Source of the DNA: Acidicaldus organivorans
Lineage (GTDB): Bacteria > Pseudomonadota > Alphaproteobacteria > Acetobacterales > Acetobacteraceae
Assembly (NCBI GenBank): GCA_000759655.1
Contig: KN174004.1
Span: forward strand, 4,171-11,681
Direction: 5' to 3'
Length of the DNA stretch: 7,511 nucleotides
In this document: in pieces, positions 1 through 7,336 of the stretch
How the letters are laid out: the number at the start of each line of letters is the position of its first letter
How positions within the stretch are numbered: the stretch's first letter is position 1
The notes under the pieces: model-generated
What the model saw: the letters and a program-made list of their open reading frames with translations, nothing else
Database searches by the model: none
What the model was told of the DNA's origin: nothing
Position numbers and translations under genes: made by a program

Positions 1-1654
1 CGGCGGCCAAGGCACTGATGGAGGAAGCCGGGGTGCCGGTGGTGCCCGGCTATCACGGCGAGGACCAGGACGAGGCCAGCCTCACCGAAATCGCCGCCCG
101 GCTCGGCTTTCCGCTCCTGATCAAGGCTGCCGCCGGGGGCGGGGGCAAGGGGATGCGCATCGTGCGCGAAGCGGGGGCCTTCGCCGAGGCGCTCGCCGGG
201 GCGCGGCGCGAGGCGGAAGCGGCGTTCGGCGACGGACGCGTCCTCCTCGAACGCTATCTCGAACGCCCGCGCCATATCGAGATCCAGGTCTTCGCCGACC
301 GCGCGTGGAATACGGTCCATCTCTTCGAGCGCGATTGCTCGATCCAGCGCCGCTACCAGAAGATCATCGAGGAGGCGCCCGCCTTCGGCTTCGATCCGGC
401 CTTGCGCGCCGAGATGGGGGCGGCGGCGGTGCGGGCGGCGCGCGCCGTGGGCTATGTCGGGGCGGGCACCGTCGAGTTCATCTTTGAGAACGGCGCCTTC
501 TATTTCATGGAAATGAACACCAGGCTCCAGGTTGAGCATCCGGTGACCGAAATGATCACCGGGCTCGATCTCGTCGAATGGCAGCTCCGGGTGGCGGCGG
601 GCGAGAGCCTGCCCTGGCGGCAGGAGGCGCTCGCCCCGCGCGGGCACGCGATCGAGGTCCGCATCTATGCCGAGGATCCCGAACGCGGCTTCCTCCCGGC
701 GAGCGGGGTGATCCGCCATCTGCGCGAGCCCCCGCTCACCGATGGGATCCGCCTCGACTCCGGCGTGGCGGAGGGGGACCGGGTCGGCATCCATTACGAT
801 CCGATGATCGCCAAGCTCATCGCCTGGGGCGAGACGCGGGATCAGGCGCGCACGCGTCTCCTCGGCGCGCTCGGGGCTTACGAGATCGGCGGGCTCAAGA
901 CCAATCTCCGCCTGCTCGAGGCGATCCTCGCCCATCCCGACTTCGCCACCGCGCCGCCCGATACCGGCTTCATCGCCCGCCATCCCGAACTCCTCACGCC
1001 TCCCCCCCAAGAGCTGCCCCGCGCGGCGTGGCGGCAGCGGCGCTCGCCCTTCTCGATCAGAGCGCGGCGCGGGCGCGCGAGGTCGCCGCACGGCGGGGTG
1101 ATCCCTACTCCCCGTGGGCGGAGAATGATGTCTTCCGTCCCGGCGGGGCGGAGGGGGTGCGGTTTGCGTTGACCGCCGGGGCGGCGCGGCGCGTTCTCAC
1201 TCTCACGCCGCGCGGGCCCGCCCAGTGGGAGCTCGAGGACGAAGAGGGGCGCGCTCCGCTCGTCCTGCTCGGGCGCGAGGGCGAGGATTGGCGGATCGAG
1301 CTCGGCGGGGAGACGGCGCGCTTCACCCTGCGGCCCGGCGAAGACGGCGTCACTCTTTACGGCACGCGTCTCGAGACCGTCATCCGTGAGGAGGGCGCCG
1401 TGGCGGGCGCGGCAGGCGGCGGCGCGGCGGATGGCAAACTCGTCGCCCCCATTCCGGGGCAGGTGCGCCGCGTGCTGGTTGCACCGGGCGCCAAGGTCGC
1501 GGCCGGGCAGACGCTCATCGTGCTAGAAGCGATGAAGATGGAGATCACGCTGAGCGCGCCGTTCGCTGCCGAGGTGGAAAGCCTTTCTGCCGAAGAGGGG
1601 GCGCAGGTGAGTGAGGGGAGCGTGCTCGCCACCCTCACCCCGCTTGCCGCCTGA
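1..1654 (+). CDS. mccA: Methylcrotonyl-CoA carboxylase alpha (biotin-containing) subunit, 5'-partial, frameshifted
   Basis: This subunit carboxylates its own biotin with ATP and bicarbonate; the partner beta subunit then carboxylates 3-methylcrotonyl-CoA in leucine breakdown. The frame is open from base 3 with no start, so roughly the first 120 residues lie off the left edge. Visible in order: the ATP-grasp glycine loop AAAGGGGKGM (126-155), the HIEIQVFAD strand, FERDCSIQRR, and the active-site segment EMNTRLQVEHPV (510-545). After a frame change near 1002-1028 come the linker domain and the biotin carrier domain with EAMKM; the biotinylated lysine is codon 1535-1537, and the stop is TGA 1652-1654. 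Joined across the break, about 550 residues are visible, which gives the usual family length of about 670 with the missing N-terminus. The wording around EMNTRLQVEHPVTEMITG and DLVEWQLRVAAGE favours methylcrotonyl-CoA over propionyl-CoA carboxylase; geranyl-CoA carboxylase is a close alternative. The family assignment is firm, the substrate less so. Confidence 0.85.
1002..1028 (+). other. Frame break in the carboxylase gene at C-rich runs
   Basis: The reading frame used up to ELLTPPP gives a low-complexity arginine-rich tail and a stop at 1170-1172. The sensible protein (GVAAAALALLDQ, then the biotin carrier domain) continues in the frame one base back. The window therefore lacks one base relative to an intact gene. 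The candidates are the C7 run at 1002-1008 and the C4 run at 1017-1020. Adding one C to the latter reads QELPPRGVAAAA, and adding one to the former reads PPPRAAPRGVAAAA. It lies in the variable stretch between the biotin carboxylase domain and the next domain, so conservation does not decide between them. A sequencing or assembly error in a homopolymer is most likely; true inactivation or slippage is possible. Confidence 0.85.
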
Positions 1655-1668
1655 GGGAGGCGTCCCTC
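1653..1668. terminator. Small hairpin in the convergent gap (weak bidirectional terminator candidate)
   Basis: GAGGGA and TCCCTC form a perfect 6-bp stem around the loop GGCG. It overlaps the stop codon of the carboxylase gene and is followed by TT only. It lies in the 28-base gap between two converging genes, where a shared terminator would be expected. The short stem and lack of a T run make it weak. Confidence 0.35.
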
Positions 1669-1682
1669 TTCCCGGCGCGTCG

Positions 1683-2522
1683 TTAGCCGATGCTGTGGAA
1701 GCCGCGGTCGGCCAGGGCGAAGTAGGTATCGACGGCGCGTTTCATCGCCGCGGCGACCCGCATCCGGTGCTGGGGGCGGCGGAGGTCGGCCTCGTCGCGG
1801 GGGTTGGACATGAACCCCATCTCCACCAGCACGCTCGGGATGTCGGCCGCCTTGAGCACCACGAACCCGGCATGGCGGGTGGGATGGGTGAGCAGCGGGA
1901 TGGTGTTGACGGAAAAGGCATCGACCACGCTCCGCGCCATCTCGATCGAGCCTATGCGCGTCTCGCGCTGGATGAGGCTGGCCAGGATCTCGGCGACTTC
2001 GGGCGAAAAATGCCCCTGCAGCCCGCCGTAACGGTCGGCGCTGTTCTCGCGCTGGGCGAGCTCGCGGGTGAGCGCGTCCGAGGCGTGGGGCGCGAATGTA
2101 TAGACGCTCGCTCCGCGCACCCGGTGGTCGGAGAGCGCATCGGCGTGCATCGAGACGAAGAGCATGGCGCGGTGGCGGTCGGCGAGTTCGACCCGGTGTT
2201 CGAGGGGGATGAACACGTCGCGGCTGCGGGTGAGCAGCACCTGATAGCGCCCGCTCGATTCGAGCTGGCGCTTGAGCTCGAAGGCGGTGGCCAGTGCGAC
2301 GTGTTTCTCGTAGGTGCCGGAGACGCCGATCGCTCCCGGGTCCTTGCCGCCATGGCCGGGGTCGAGCATGACGAGCCGCCGGGGGAGGGCGCGCGGCGGC
2401 GTTTTGGGGGAAAGGGTGGCGGCCTCCAGGAGGCCGGCATAGAGCGAGAGAGGGAGGAGGAAGGTGGCCTTCACCCCCGCTCCCATCAGCACACGGCGCG
2501 TGATGACGTATTTTCCGCCCAT
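1683..2522 (-). CDS. N-acetylmuramoyl-L-alanine amidase (Amidase_3, AmiA type), Tat-exported
   Basis: This zinc enzyme cuts the amide bond between MurNAc and L-alanine in peptidoglycan, normally during septum splitting in the periplasm. The 279-residue protein has the full Amidase_3 set: zinc ligands H57 (in DPGHGG), E72 (in YEKHVALA) and H126 (in SMHAD), and the catalytic glutamate E234 (in VLVEMGFMSNP). The N-terminus carries TRRVLM (residues 8-13) followed by a hydrophobic stretch to about residue 32, which looks like a twin-arginine signal, as in E. coli AmiA and AmiC. There is no AMIN, LysM or SPOR domain: the catalytic domain follows the signal almost directly, as in AmiA. The ATG at 2522 puts the twin arginines at the expected place, though only a weak AAGA lies upstream as ribosome site. 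It is downstream of the hydrolase gene by 108 bases and converges on the carboxylase gene. The function is well supported; the exact Ami subclass is less sure. Confidence 0.93.
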   Translation of the reverse strand: MGGKYVITRRVLMGAGVKATFLLPLSLYAGLLEAATLSPKTPPRALPRRLVMLDPGHGGKDPGAIGVSGTYEKHVALATAFELKRQLESSGRYQVLLTRSRDVFIPLEHRVELADRHRAMLFVSMHADALSDHRVRGASVYTFAPHASDALTRELAQRENSADRYGGLQGHFSPEVAEILASLIQRETRIGSIEMARSVVDAFSVNTIPLLTHPTRHAGFVVLKAADIPSVLVEMGFMSNPRDEADLRRPQHRMRVAAAMKRAVDTYFALADRGFHSIG

Positions 2523-2589
2523 TACGCGGCGATCTTAACACAGAATCTCGCGAAATGGAACGGGCTCGTGGCAGGGGGCGAAGGGCGGG

Positions 2590-2641
2590 ACTCAGGGCCC
2601 CACCCCAGGGCCTCAACTCAGGGCCCCCACTCAGGGTCCCA
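2590..2641. repeat. Tandem repeat, four units of 13 bp
   Basis: Four head-to-tail copies start at 2590, 2603, 2616 and 2629, with consensus ACTCAGGGCCCCA. Units 1, 3 and 4 are close to identical; unit 2 (CCCCAGGGCCTCA) has diverged. The period is exactly 13. The TGA stop of the alpha/beta-hydrolase (2631-2633, read on the minus strand) lies inside the fourth unit, and the other three units lie in the spacer before the amidase gene. Several units contain GGGCCC, which is self-complementary and could fold. Confidence 0.85.
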
Positions 2642-3518
2642 GCATGCCGCTCGAGGAGCGGACGAGGGTGCGCGGATCGCGCCGCGGCCAGCGCCCGGCC
2701 TCGACCTGGGCAAAGAAATCATCGAGCAACCGGTTGAATGTCTCGGGCTCCTCGAGATTGATCGTATGGCCGCTGTTGGGGATCACGGCGAGGGCGGCGG
2801 TGGGGATGGTGCGCTTGAGGAAGAGGCCCGGATTGAGGCAGGGCCAGTCCTCATCGCCGGTGACGATCAGGGTCGGCACTTCGAGCTTGGCGAGCGCGTC
2901 GGCGAAATCGTAGAGCGAGGGACGCGCCCGCTGCACGCCGAGCTGGGTGAGGGCCGAGCCTCGCGCCGAATGCCGGGCGAGTCTTTCGCGGAATTCGGCG
3001 AAGCCGCGCGGGTCCTTGTTGGCGAACTGCACCCGGGTCGGCCCCTTGCCATAGCGGGCGGCAAACGCCTCCATCCCGTCGCGCTCGATGCTGGCGGCGA
3101 TCTCCTCCGCCTCGCGCTGGAAGGCGGCGCGCCGTTCCGGCTCGGCGCCATAGCCGCATCCGGCCACCACCAGCGAAAGGGCGCGCTGGGGATGGGTGAG
3201 GCCGAAATGAAGCGTGGCGAAGCCGCCCATGGAAAGCCCTACCACATGCGCCTTCTTCACGCCGAGATGATCGAGCACCGATTTGATGTCGGCGACAGCG
3301 CGGGCCTGCGAATAGTGTTCGGGCCGTTCGGGGACGTCGGAGGGCGGATAGCCGCGGGCATTGAAGGCGATCACCCGGAAGCGGCGGGCGAAGTGACGGA
3401 GCTGCGGCTCCCAGGACCAGAGGTCGCCTGCGAATTCGTGGACGAAGACGACCGGCGTGCCGCTCCCGGCCTCCTCGTAATAGAGCGCGATGCCGTCATC
3501 GGTATGGGCATGGGGCAT
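2631..3518 (-). CDS. Alpha/beta-hydrolase fold enzyme, substrate unknown
   Basis: The 295-residue protein is a soluble alpha/beta-hydrolase with no signal peptide. The catalytic triad can be read directly: nucleophile S96 in GLSMGG, acid D224 in TGDED, and H251 in NSGHTINLEEP. The early strand ends in VFVHEFAGD (residues 24-32), in the place of the usual HGxxG oxyanion segment; a glutamate stands where glycine is common. The cap region lies at about residues 125-205. The family includes enol-lactone hydrolases (PcaD-like), esterases and C-C hydrolases, and nothing here fixes the substrate. The start ATG at 3518 has a strong ribosome site just upstream. The last residues (LVRSSSGMLGP) run past the conserved fold and end within a 13-bp tandem repeat. 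The 180-base upstream gap and 108-base downstream gap suggest its own promoter rather than tight linkage to its neighbours. Confidence 0.9.
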   Translation of the reverse strand: MPHAHTDDGIALYYEEAGSGTPVVFVHEFAGDLWSWEPQLRHFARRFRVIAFNARGYPPSDVPERPEHYSQARAVADIKSVLDHLGVKKAHVVGLSMGGFATLHFGLTHPQRALSLVVAGCGYGAEPERRAAFQREAEEIAASIERDGMEAFAARYGKGPTRVQFANKDPRGFAEFRERLARHSARGSALTQLGVQRARPSLYDFADALAKLEVPTLIVTGDEDWPCLNPGLFLKRTIPTAALAVIPNSGHTINLEEPETFNRLLDDFFAQVEAGRWPRRDPRTLVRSSSGMLGP

Positions 3519-3521
3519 GGT

Positions 3522-3529
3522 CTCCTCCC
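3522..3529 (-). promoter_or_regulatory. Ribosome binding site of the alpha/beta-hydrolase gene
   Basis: On the minus strand GGGAGGAG precedes ATG at 3518, with GGAGG five bases from the start. It is the clearest Shine-Dalgarno site in the window and supports this start over inner ATGs. Confidence 0.8.
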
Positions 3530-3605
3530 GGTATTCTTTTTCGGAGAGGGAGGATAGGACGAAGCAGCCAGGAGGGGGAGGCCCGGGCCCACCCCGTCAA
3601 GGAAG

Positions 3606-3619
3606 CCCCGTCAACGGGG
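3606..3619 (-). terminator. GC hairpin between oxidoreductase and hydrolase genes (weak terminator candidate)
   Basis: On the minus strand CCCCG-TTGA-CGGGG forms a 5-bp all-GC stem with a four-base loop, followed by CTTCCTT. It lies about 80 bases past the stop of the 1159-residue gene and about 90 bases before the hydrolase gene. The left arm plus loop (CCCCGTCAA on the plus strand) also occurs at 3592-3600, a nine-base direct repeat 14 bases away. The T content is broken by C, so termination strength is doubtful. The rest of the 3519-3698 gap is C/G-rich, and I found no convincing promoter in it. Confidence 0.3.
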
Positions 3620-3698
3620 AAAGGAGAGCGGCGAGGCCAGGCGCCCGGCTGCCGCCGTTCCTTCCTCTATCTTTACCCGACGCCCCTAGAGATCCGGC

Positions 3699-6600
3699 TC
3701 AGTGGAAATCCTCGACACGCGAGGGTGCGCGGAGCCCGAGCCGGCGCAGGGCGCGGTCGATCCAGAGCGCGGTGAGCTTCTCGGCGAGCGAATTCTGCCG
3801 GAGCCGCTCGGAGAGGGCCGGGAAATCAACCCGGTCCAGCCCCTGATCCTGGTTGAAGCAGGAGAAGACCACCGAGCGCGCCCCTGTCTCCGGATCGATA
3901 TGGGGCTGCAGGCACTGGGCGCAGATCTCCTTCATCATGCACTGCATCGGTGAGTTGATCGAGCCGATCGCGGTGTGGCCCGGCTTGAGATAGGGGGCGA
4001 GCACCCCATGCCGGGCGGTGGCCACCGCCTGCATCATCCGGTCCGAGCCGATCACGATGAAGTGATCGACCTCGGCAAGTGGAATGGGTGTGGCCCCGAG
4101 CCGCCCGGCCCCATAGGCCGCCATCGCGGCGACGATGTTGCCGACGAAGCTCAGATCCTGCGGCCGCGAGGGCGCGAAGCCCGGCCCCTCGTCGCTGCAC
4201 CAGACCACCACGTCGGCGGCGCGTTCGATCTCGGCCACCTTGTAGCGGTCGGTCATCCGCTTGTAGCCCGCGAAATAGAGGACGCGGCTGCCGCGGGCGC
4301 GGAGCGCCGCCCCGATCGAGAACAGCACCGCATTGCCGAGCCCGCCGCCGACCAGGGCGACCGTCTTGCCTTCGGGAAGCTCGGTCGGGCTTCCCGTGGG
4401 GCCCATCAGCACCACCGGCTCGCCCGGCTCGAGGTGAGCGCAAAGATCGGAGCTTCCGCCCATTTCGAGCACGATGAGGGAGACGAGGCCGGCTTCGGGG
4501 TCGGTCCAGGCGCCGGTCAGCGCCAGCCCCTCCATGGCGAGCTGGGTCGTGCCCACCCCGTCCTCGCGCAGGGTGCGCGCATGCCGGAGATAGTTCTGGA
4601 GACGGAAGAACTGGCCAGGCTGGAAGGCGCGCGCCGCCGCCGGGGCCTTGACCACCACCTCGACGATACTCGGCGCGAGCCGCTCGATCCGCACCACCTG
4701 GGCGGAAAGCCACTCGCGGCAGCGGGCGATGACCTCGGCGGGCGTCGAGGCGGGCGGGGCCTTGGCCAGCACGCCGGAGAGCACCGGATGGCCGCGTTTG
4801 GCGCTCGCCATCGCCTTGACCACGTTGCCCGAGAAGCTCGGGTGGAGATCGCCGAAGAAGCTCATGAAACGGCCATTTTCGGCACGGTGCATGAGGACGG
4901 CGGCGCGGGCGGGCTTGGCGAGCCCCCGCTCCGGCGTGACCGGATGCCCCTCCTCGTCGATCGCCTGGAAATATTTGCCATCCAGCACGATGCGCCGGTC
5001 CTCGCGGGCGAGCACCGTGTTGGGCTGGGTTCCGGCGGCGACCAGGATGGTGCGGGCGGGAAGCCGCACCTCGCCGCCCTCGGCGCGGGCGCAGACCAAA
5101 GCTTCGGCATGGCCGAAACGGTCCACCTCGACGCGGCTCGGGCTGAGCCCCTCGGCGAAGCGCACCCCTTCCTCCATCGCCTTGGCCACTTCCTCGTGGT
5201 TCAGCGTGTAGGAAGGCGAATCGAGGAGCCGGCGGCGATAGGCTATCACCACCCCGCCCCAGCGCTCGAGCAGGGGGGCGAAGAAGGGAGCGCGTCCCTC
5301 GCGCGCCGCCTGCTCGCGCTCGGCGGCGATTTCGGCGGCGTGGGCGAGGAACTCCTCAGCGATCGCGGCCTCCTCCTCGCTCCAGCTTTGCCTCACCGCC
5401 TCCACCCCGCGCTCGGCCACCAGCACCCGGTAGCGATGCGCGAATTTTTCCACTTGCCGGACGTAATAGGCGAGGCTCTCGGTCGCGGTATCGATGGCGG
5501 TGAGCCCGCCGCCGATGACGACGATGGGAAGCCGGATCTGCAGATTGGCGATCGAGCGGCGGTCGGCGGCGCCGGTGAGCTGGAGCGCCATCAGGAAGTC
5601 GGAGGCCTGACGGACGCCGCGGGCGAGCCCGTTCGGGATGTCGAGCACGGTGGGCTTGCCCGCCCCCATGGCGAGCGCGATGTGATCGAAGCCGAGCGCC
5701 CAGGCGTCATCGATGGAGAGTGTGCCGCCCGCGCCGAAGCGCACCCCGCCGAAGGCGGCGAAGTTGTCGCGCCGCTCGAGGAGGATGCGGATGAGCTTGA
5801 GGTAGTTCTTGTTCCAGCGCACGGTGATGCCGTATTCGGCCACGCCGCCGAAGCCCGCCATCACCCGCTCGTCGAGGTTCTCGAAGAGGGCGGCGGCATC
5901 GCGCACCGGCTTCTGCGGATCGAAGCCAAGCGGCTCGATCTTCAGCCCATCGACCGCCACCACGGCGTGCCCCTCGTTGAGGAGGTGATGGGCCAGCGTG
6001 AACCCGGCGGGACCGAGCCCCACCACCAGCACCGACCGCCCGGAGGGGGGCAGCGGCAGCGGACGCCTGAGGTTGAGCGGGTTCCAGCGGGTGAGCAGGT
6101 CGTAGATCTCGAACCCCCAGGGCAGGGCGAGCACGTCGCGCAGGATCGAGGTTTCGGCCTGCGGGATATCGACCGGGTCCTGACGCTGGTAGATGCAGGC
6201 CTTCATGCAGTCATTGCAGATGCGGTGCCCGGTCGCCGCCATCATCGGGTTGTCGATGGCGATGGTGGCGAAGGCGCCGAGCGCGTAGCCCTCGGCGCGC
6301 AGCATGTGCATCTCGGAGATCTTTTCCTCGAGCGGGCAGCCGGCAAGCGTCACCCCGAGGGGGGATTTCTGGAACCCCTCGCTCTTGCGCTCGCGCAGCC
6401 CTTTCGAGCAGGAGTCCTTTCCCTGCTCGTGGCACCAGATGCAGTAATTCATCTGATCGAGCGCCTGCTGCGGGCCCATGCCGGGATCGGTGAGGGCGAA
6501 GCCGTCGCGGGGCCGCCAATGCGCCCGCGGCAGAGCGTGGACCCGCACGCCCTCGCGTTCTTCGGTCTCGAGCTCGATCAGGTGCTCGGGGTCGAGTTTG

Positions 6601-7178
6601 TGGGGAACCTTGAACAGCGTGCCCCCAAGGTGGCGGCGCTGGCCCTCTTGGGTGAGGGTGGCCCAGGCCGCGTAACGCATGGCGAGGTCGAGCGCGTCGG
6701 CGTCATTCGCCTCCTCCCAGCGCGCCACCGCCTCGGCGAAATGGGCTTCGGTGAGGGGGAGCCCGGCGCGCGCCTCGAAGGCGCGGGCGAGCGCCTCGCC
6801 ATCGAAGCCCGATGGGTCGGGATATTTGCGCACCGCCTGGCGCTGCACGAAGAGGCGCTTGCAGCGATGGATCGGATCGAGGGCGTGGGTGCGGGCCTTG
6901 AGCGTTGCGATCTCGGCCTCGATGCCGAAGAGGCGGGCGAGGAAGGCATCGAGATGCCGCCCCACCGCGGTAATCAGGGCGCTCGCCTCCTTGGGGGCAA
7001 GCGCATCGGGCGCGGCGCGGGCCGCCTCCAGCTGGGCGGCGAGATCCGCATCGGCGCGGCGGAGTTCGTCGAGGAAGAGCCGGTCGAGGGCAACGAGCCC
7101 TTCGCGGGTGGAAAGCGGGGCGGTGAGCGGATAGCCCCAGCGCGGGGCCTCGGTCAGTTCGGCAGCGGCAGTGTCCAT
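3699..7178 (-). CDS. Fused NfnB/GltD-like and NfnA/PyrK-like iron-sulfur flavoprotein oxidoreductase
   Basis: A 1159-residue cytoplasmic redox protein with no signal or membrane segment. Residues 1-235 are a mostly helical region I do not recognise. Residues 240-345 match the iron-sulfur domain in front of GltD-type reductases: C246, C249, C257, C281 (GCPLEEK), C321, C324, C328. Residues 380-800 are the GltD-like FAD/NAD(P)H module: GLGPAG at 387-392, GGGLTAID at 556-563, YRRR at 647, AAGTQPN at 714-720, FFGD at 774-777. Residues 820-1075 are a ferredoxin-reductase-like module with the flavin segment FQPGQFFRLQNY (852-863) and nucleotide loop VGGGLGNA (943-950). C1080, C1086, C1089 and C1107 form a C-terminal [2Fe-2S] motif as in PyrK and NfnA. 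These parts equal those of NfnAB transhydrogenase in one chain; electron bifurcation is inference. The ATG at 7178 has no clear ribosome site. Alternative role: an NAD(P)H reductase feeding a partner. Confidence 0.88.
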   Translation of the reverse strand: MDTAAAELTEAPRWGYPLTAPLSTREGLVALDRLFLDELRRADADLAAQLEAARAAPDALAPKEASALITAVGRHLDAFLARLFGIEAEIATLKARTHALDPIHRCKRLFVQRQAVRKYPDPSGFDGEALARAFEARAGLPLTEAHFAEAVARWEEANDADALDLAMRYAAWATLTQEGQRRHLGGTLFKVPHKLDPEHLIELETEEREGVRVHALPRAHWRPRDGFALTDPGMGPQQALDQMNYCIWCHEQGKDSCSKGLRERKSEGFQKSPLGVTLAGCPLEEKISEMHMLRAEGYALGAFATIAIDNPMMAATGHRICNDCMKACIYQRQDPVDIPQAETSILRDVLALPWGFEIYDLLTRWNPLNLRRPLPLPPSGRSVLVVGLGPAGFTLAHHLLNEGHAVVAVDGLKIEPLGFDPQKPVRDAAALFENLDERVMAGFGGVAEYGITVRWNKNYLKLIRILLERRDNFAAFGGVRFGAGGTLSIDDAWALGFDHIALAMGAGKPTVLDIPNGLARGVRQASDFLMALQLTGAADRRSIANLQIRLPIVVIGGGLTAIDTATESLAYYVRQVEKFAHRYRVLVAERGVEAVRQSWSEEEAAIAEEFLAHAAEIAAEREQAAREGRAPFFAPLLERWGGVVIAYRRRLLDSPSYTLNHEEVAKAMEEGVRFAEGLSPSRVEVDRFGHAEALVCARAEGGEVRLPARTILVAAGTQPNTVLAREDRRIVLDGKYFQAIDEEGHPVTPERGLAKPARAAVLMHRAENGRFMSFFGDLHPSFSGNVVKAMASAKRGHPVLSGVLAKAPPASTPAEVIARCREWLSAQVVRIERLAPSIVEVVVKAPAAARAFQPGQFFRLQNYLRHARTLREDGVGTTQLAMEGLALTGAWTDPEAGLVSLIVLEMGGSSDLCAHLEPGEPVVLMGPTGSPTELPEGKTVALVGGGLGNAVLFSIGAALRARGSRVLYFAGYKRMTDRYKVAEIERAADVVVWCSDEGPGFAPSRPQDLSFVGNIVAAMAAYGAGRLGATPIPLAEVDHFIVIGSDRMMQAVATARHGVLAPYLKPGHTAIGSINSPMQCMMKEICAQCLQPHIDPETGARSVVFSCFNQDQGLDRVDFPALSERLRQNSLAEKLTALWIDRALRRLGLRAPSRVEDFH

Positions 7179-7298
7179 GGGCTCAGGCCAAAATCTCGTG
7201 GAAAAAGGGGCGAGGGTTCAGCGGCAGGAGGGCGGGCAGAGCGGCGGAAACCGGACATCGTCCTGGGACTTGGCCCGCCGCGGGGGGCAGCTCACACA

Positions 7299-7336
7299 TG
7301 TATTTTATTTGCATCTTTACGAGGCGCTTGGCAAGC
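7299..7336 (-). promoter_or_regulatory. Candidate promoter or operator region of the oxidoreductase gene
   Basis: The only AT-rich tract in the window (7299-7320) contains, on the minus strand, TAAAAT (7307-7302), five of six matches to a -10 box. An 11-base perfect palindrome GCTTGGCAAGC (7326-7336) lies just upstream; it contains TTGCCA on the minus strand, but 21 bases from that -10, too far for a standard sigma-70 pair. The site would give a leader of about 115 bases. The placement fits; the motif match is weak. Confidence 0.3.

Noticed and set aside
1357..2616. Minus-strand open frame of 419 codons overlapping the carboxylase end and the amidase
   Set aside because: Shadow frame with a proline- and arginine-rich product; the amidase motifs lie in another frame of the same strand.
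1611..3557. Plus-strand open frame of 648 codons across the amidase and hydrolase genes
   Set aside because: It lies antisense to two proteins with complete catalytic motifs, its product has no recognisable motif and a biased H/G/E/R content. Long antisense frames are common in GC-rich DNA.
3592..3614. Two TTGACG hexamers on the minus strand as -35 boxes for the hydrolase gene
   Set aside because: Neither has a plausible -10 at 16-18 bases; both are part of a GC-rich direct repeat and hairpin.
3826..4713. Minus-strand open frame of 295 codons inside the large oxidoreductase gene
   Set aside because: It is out of frame with a clearly conserved flavoprotein region and gives a low-complexity arginine/glycine-rich product.
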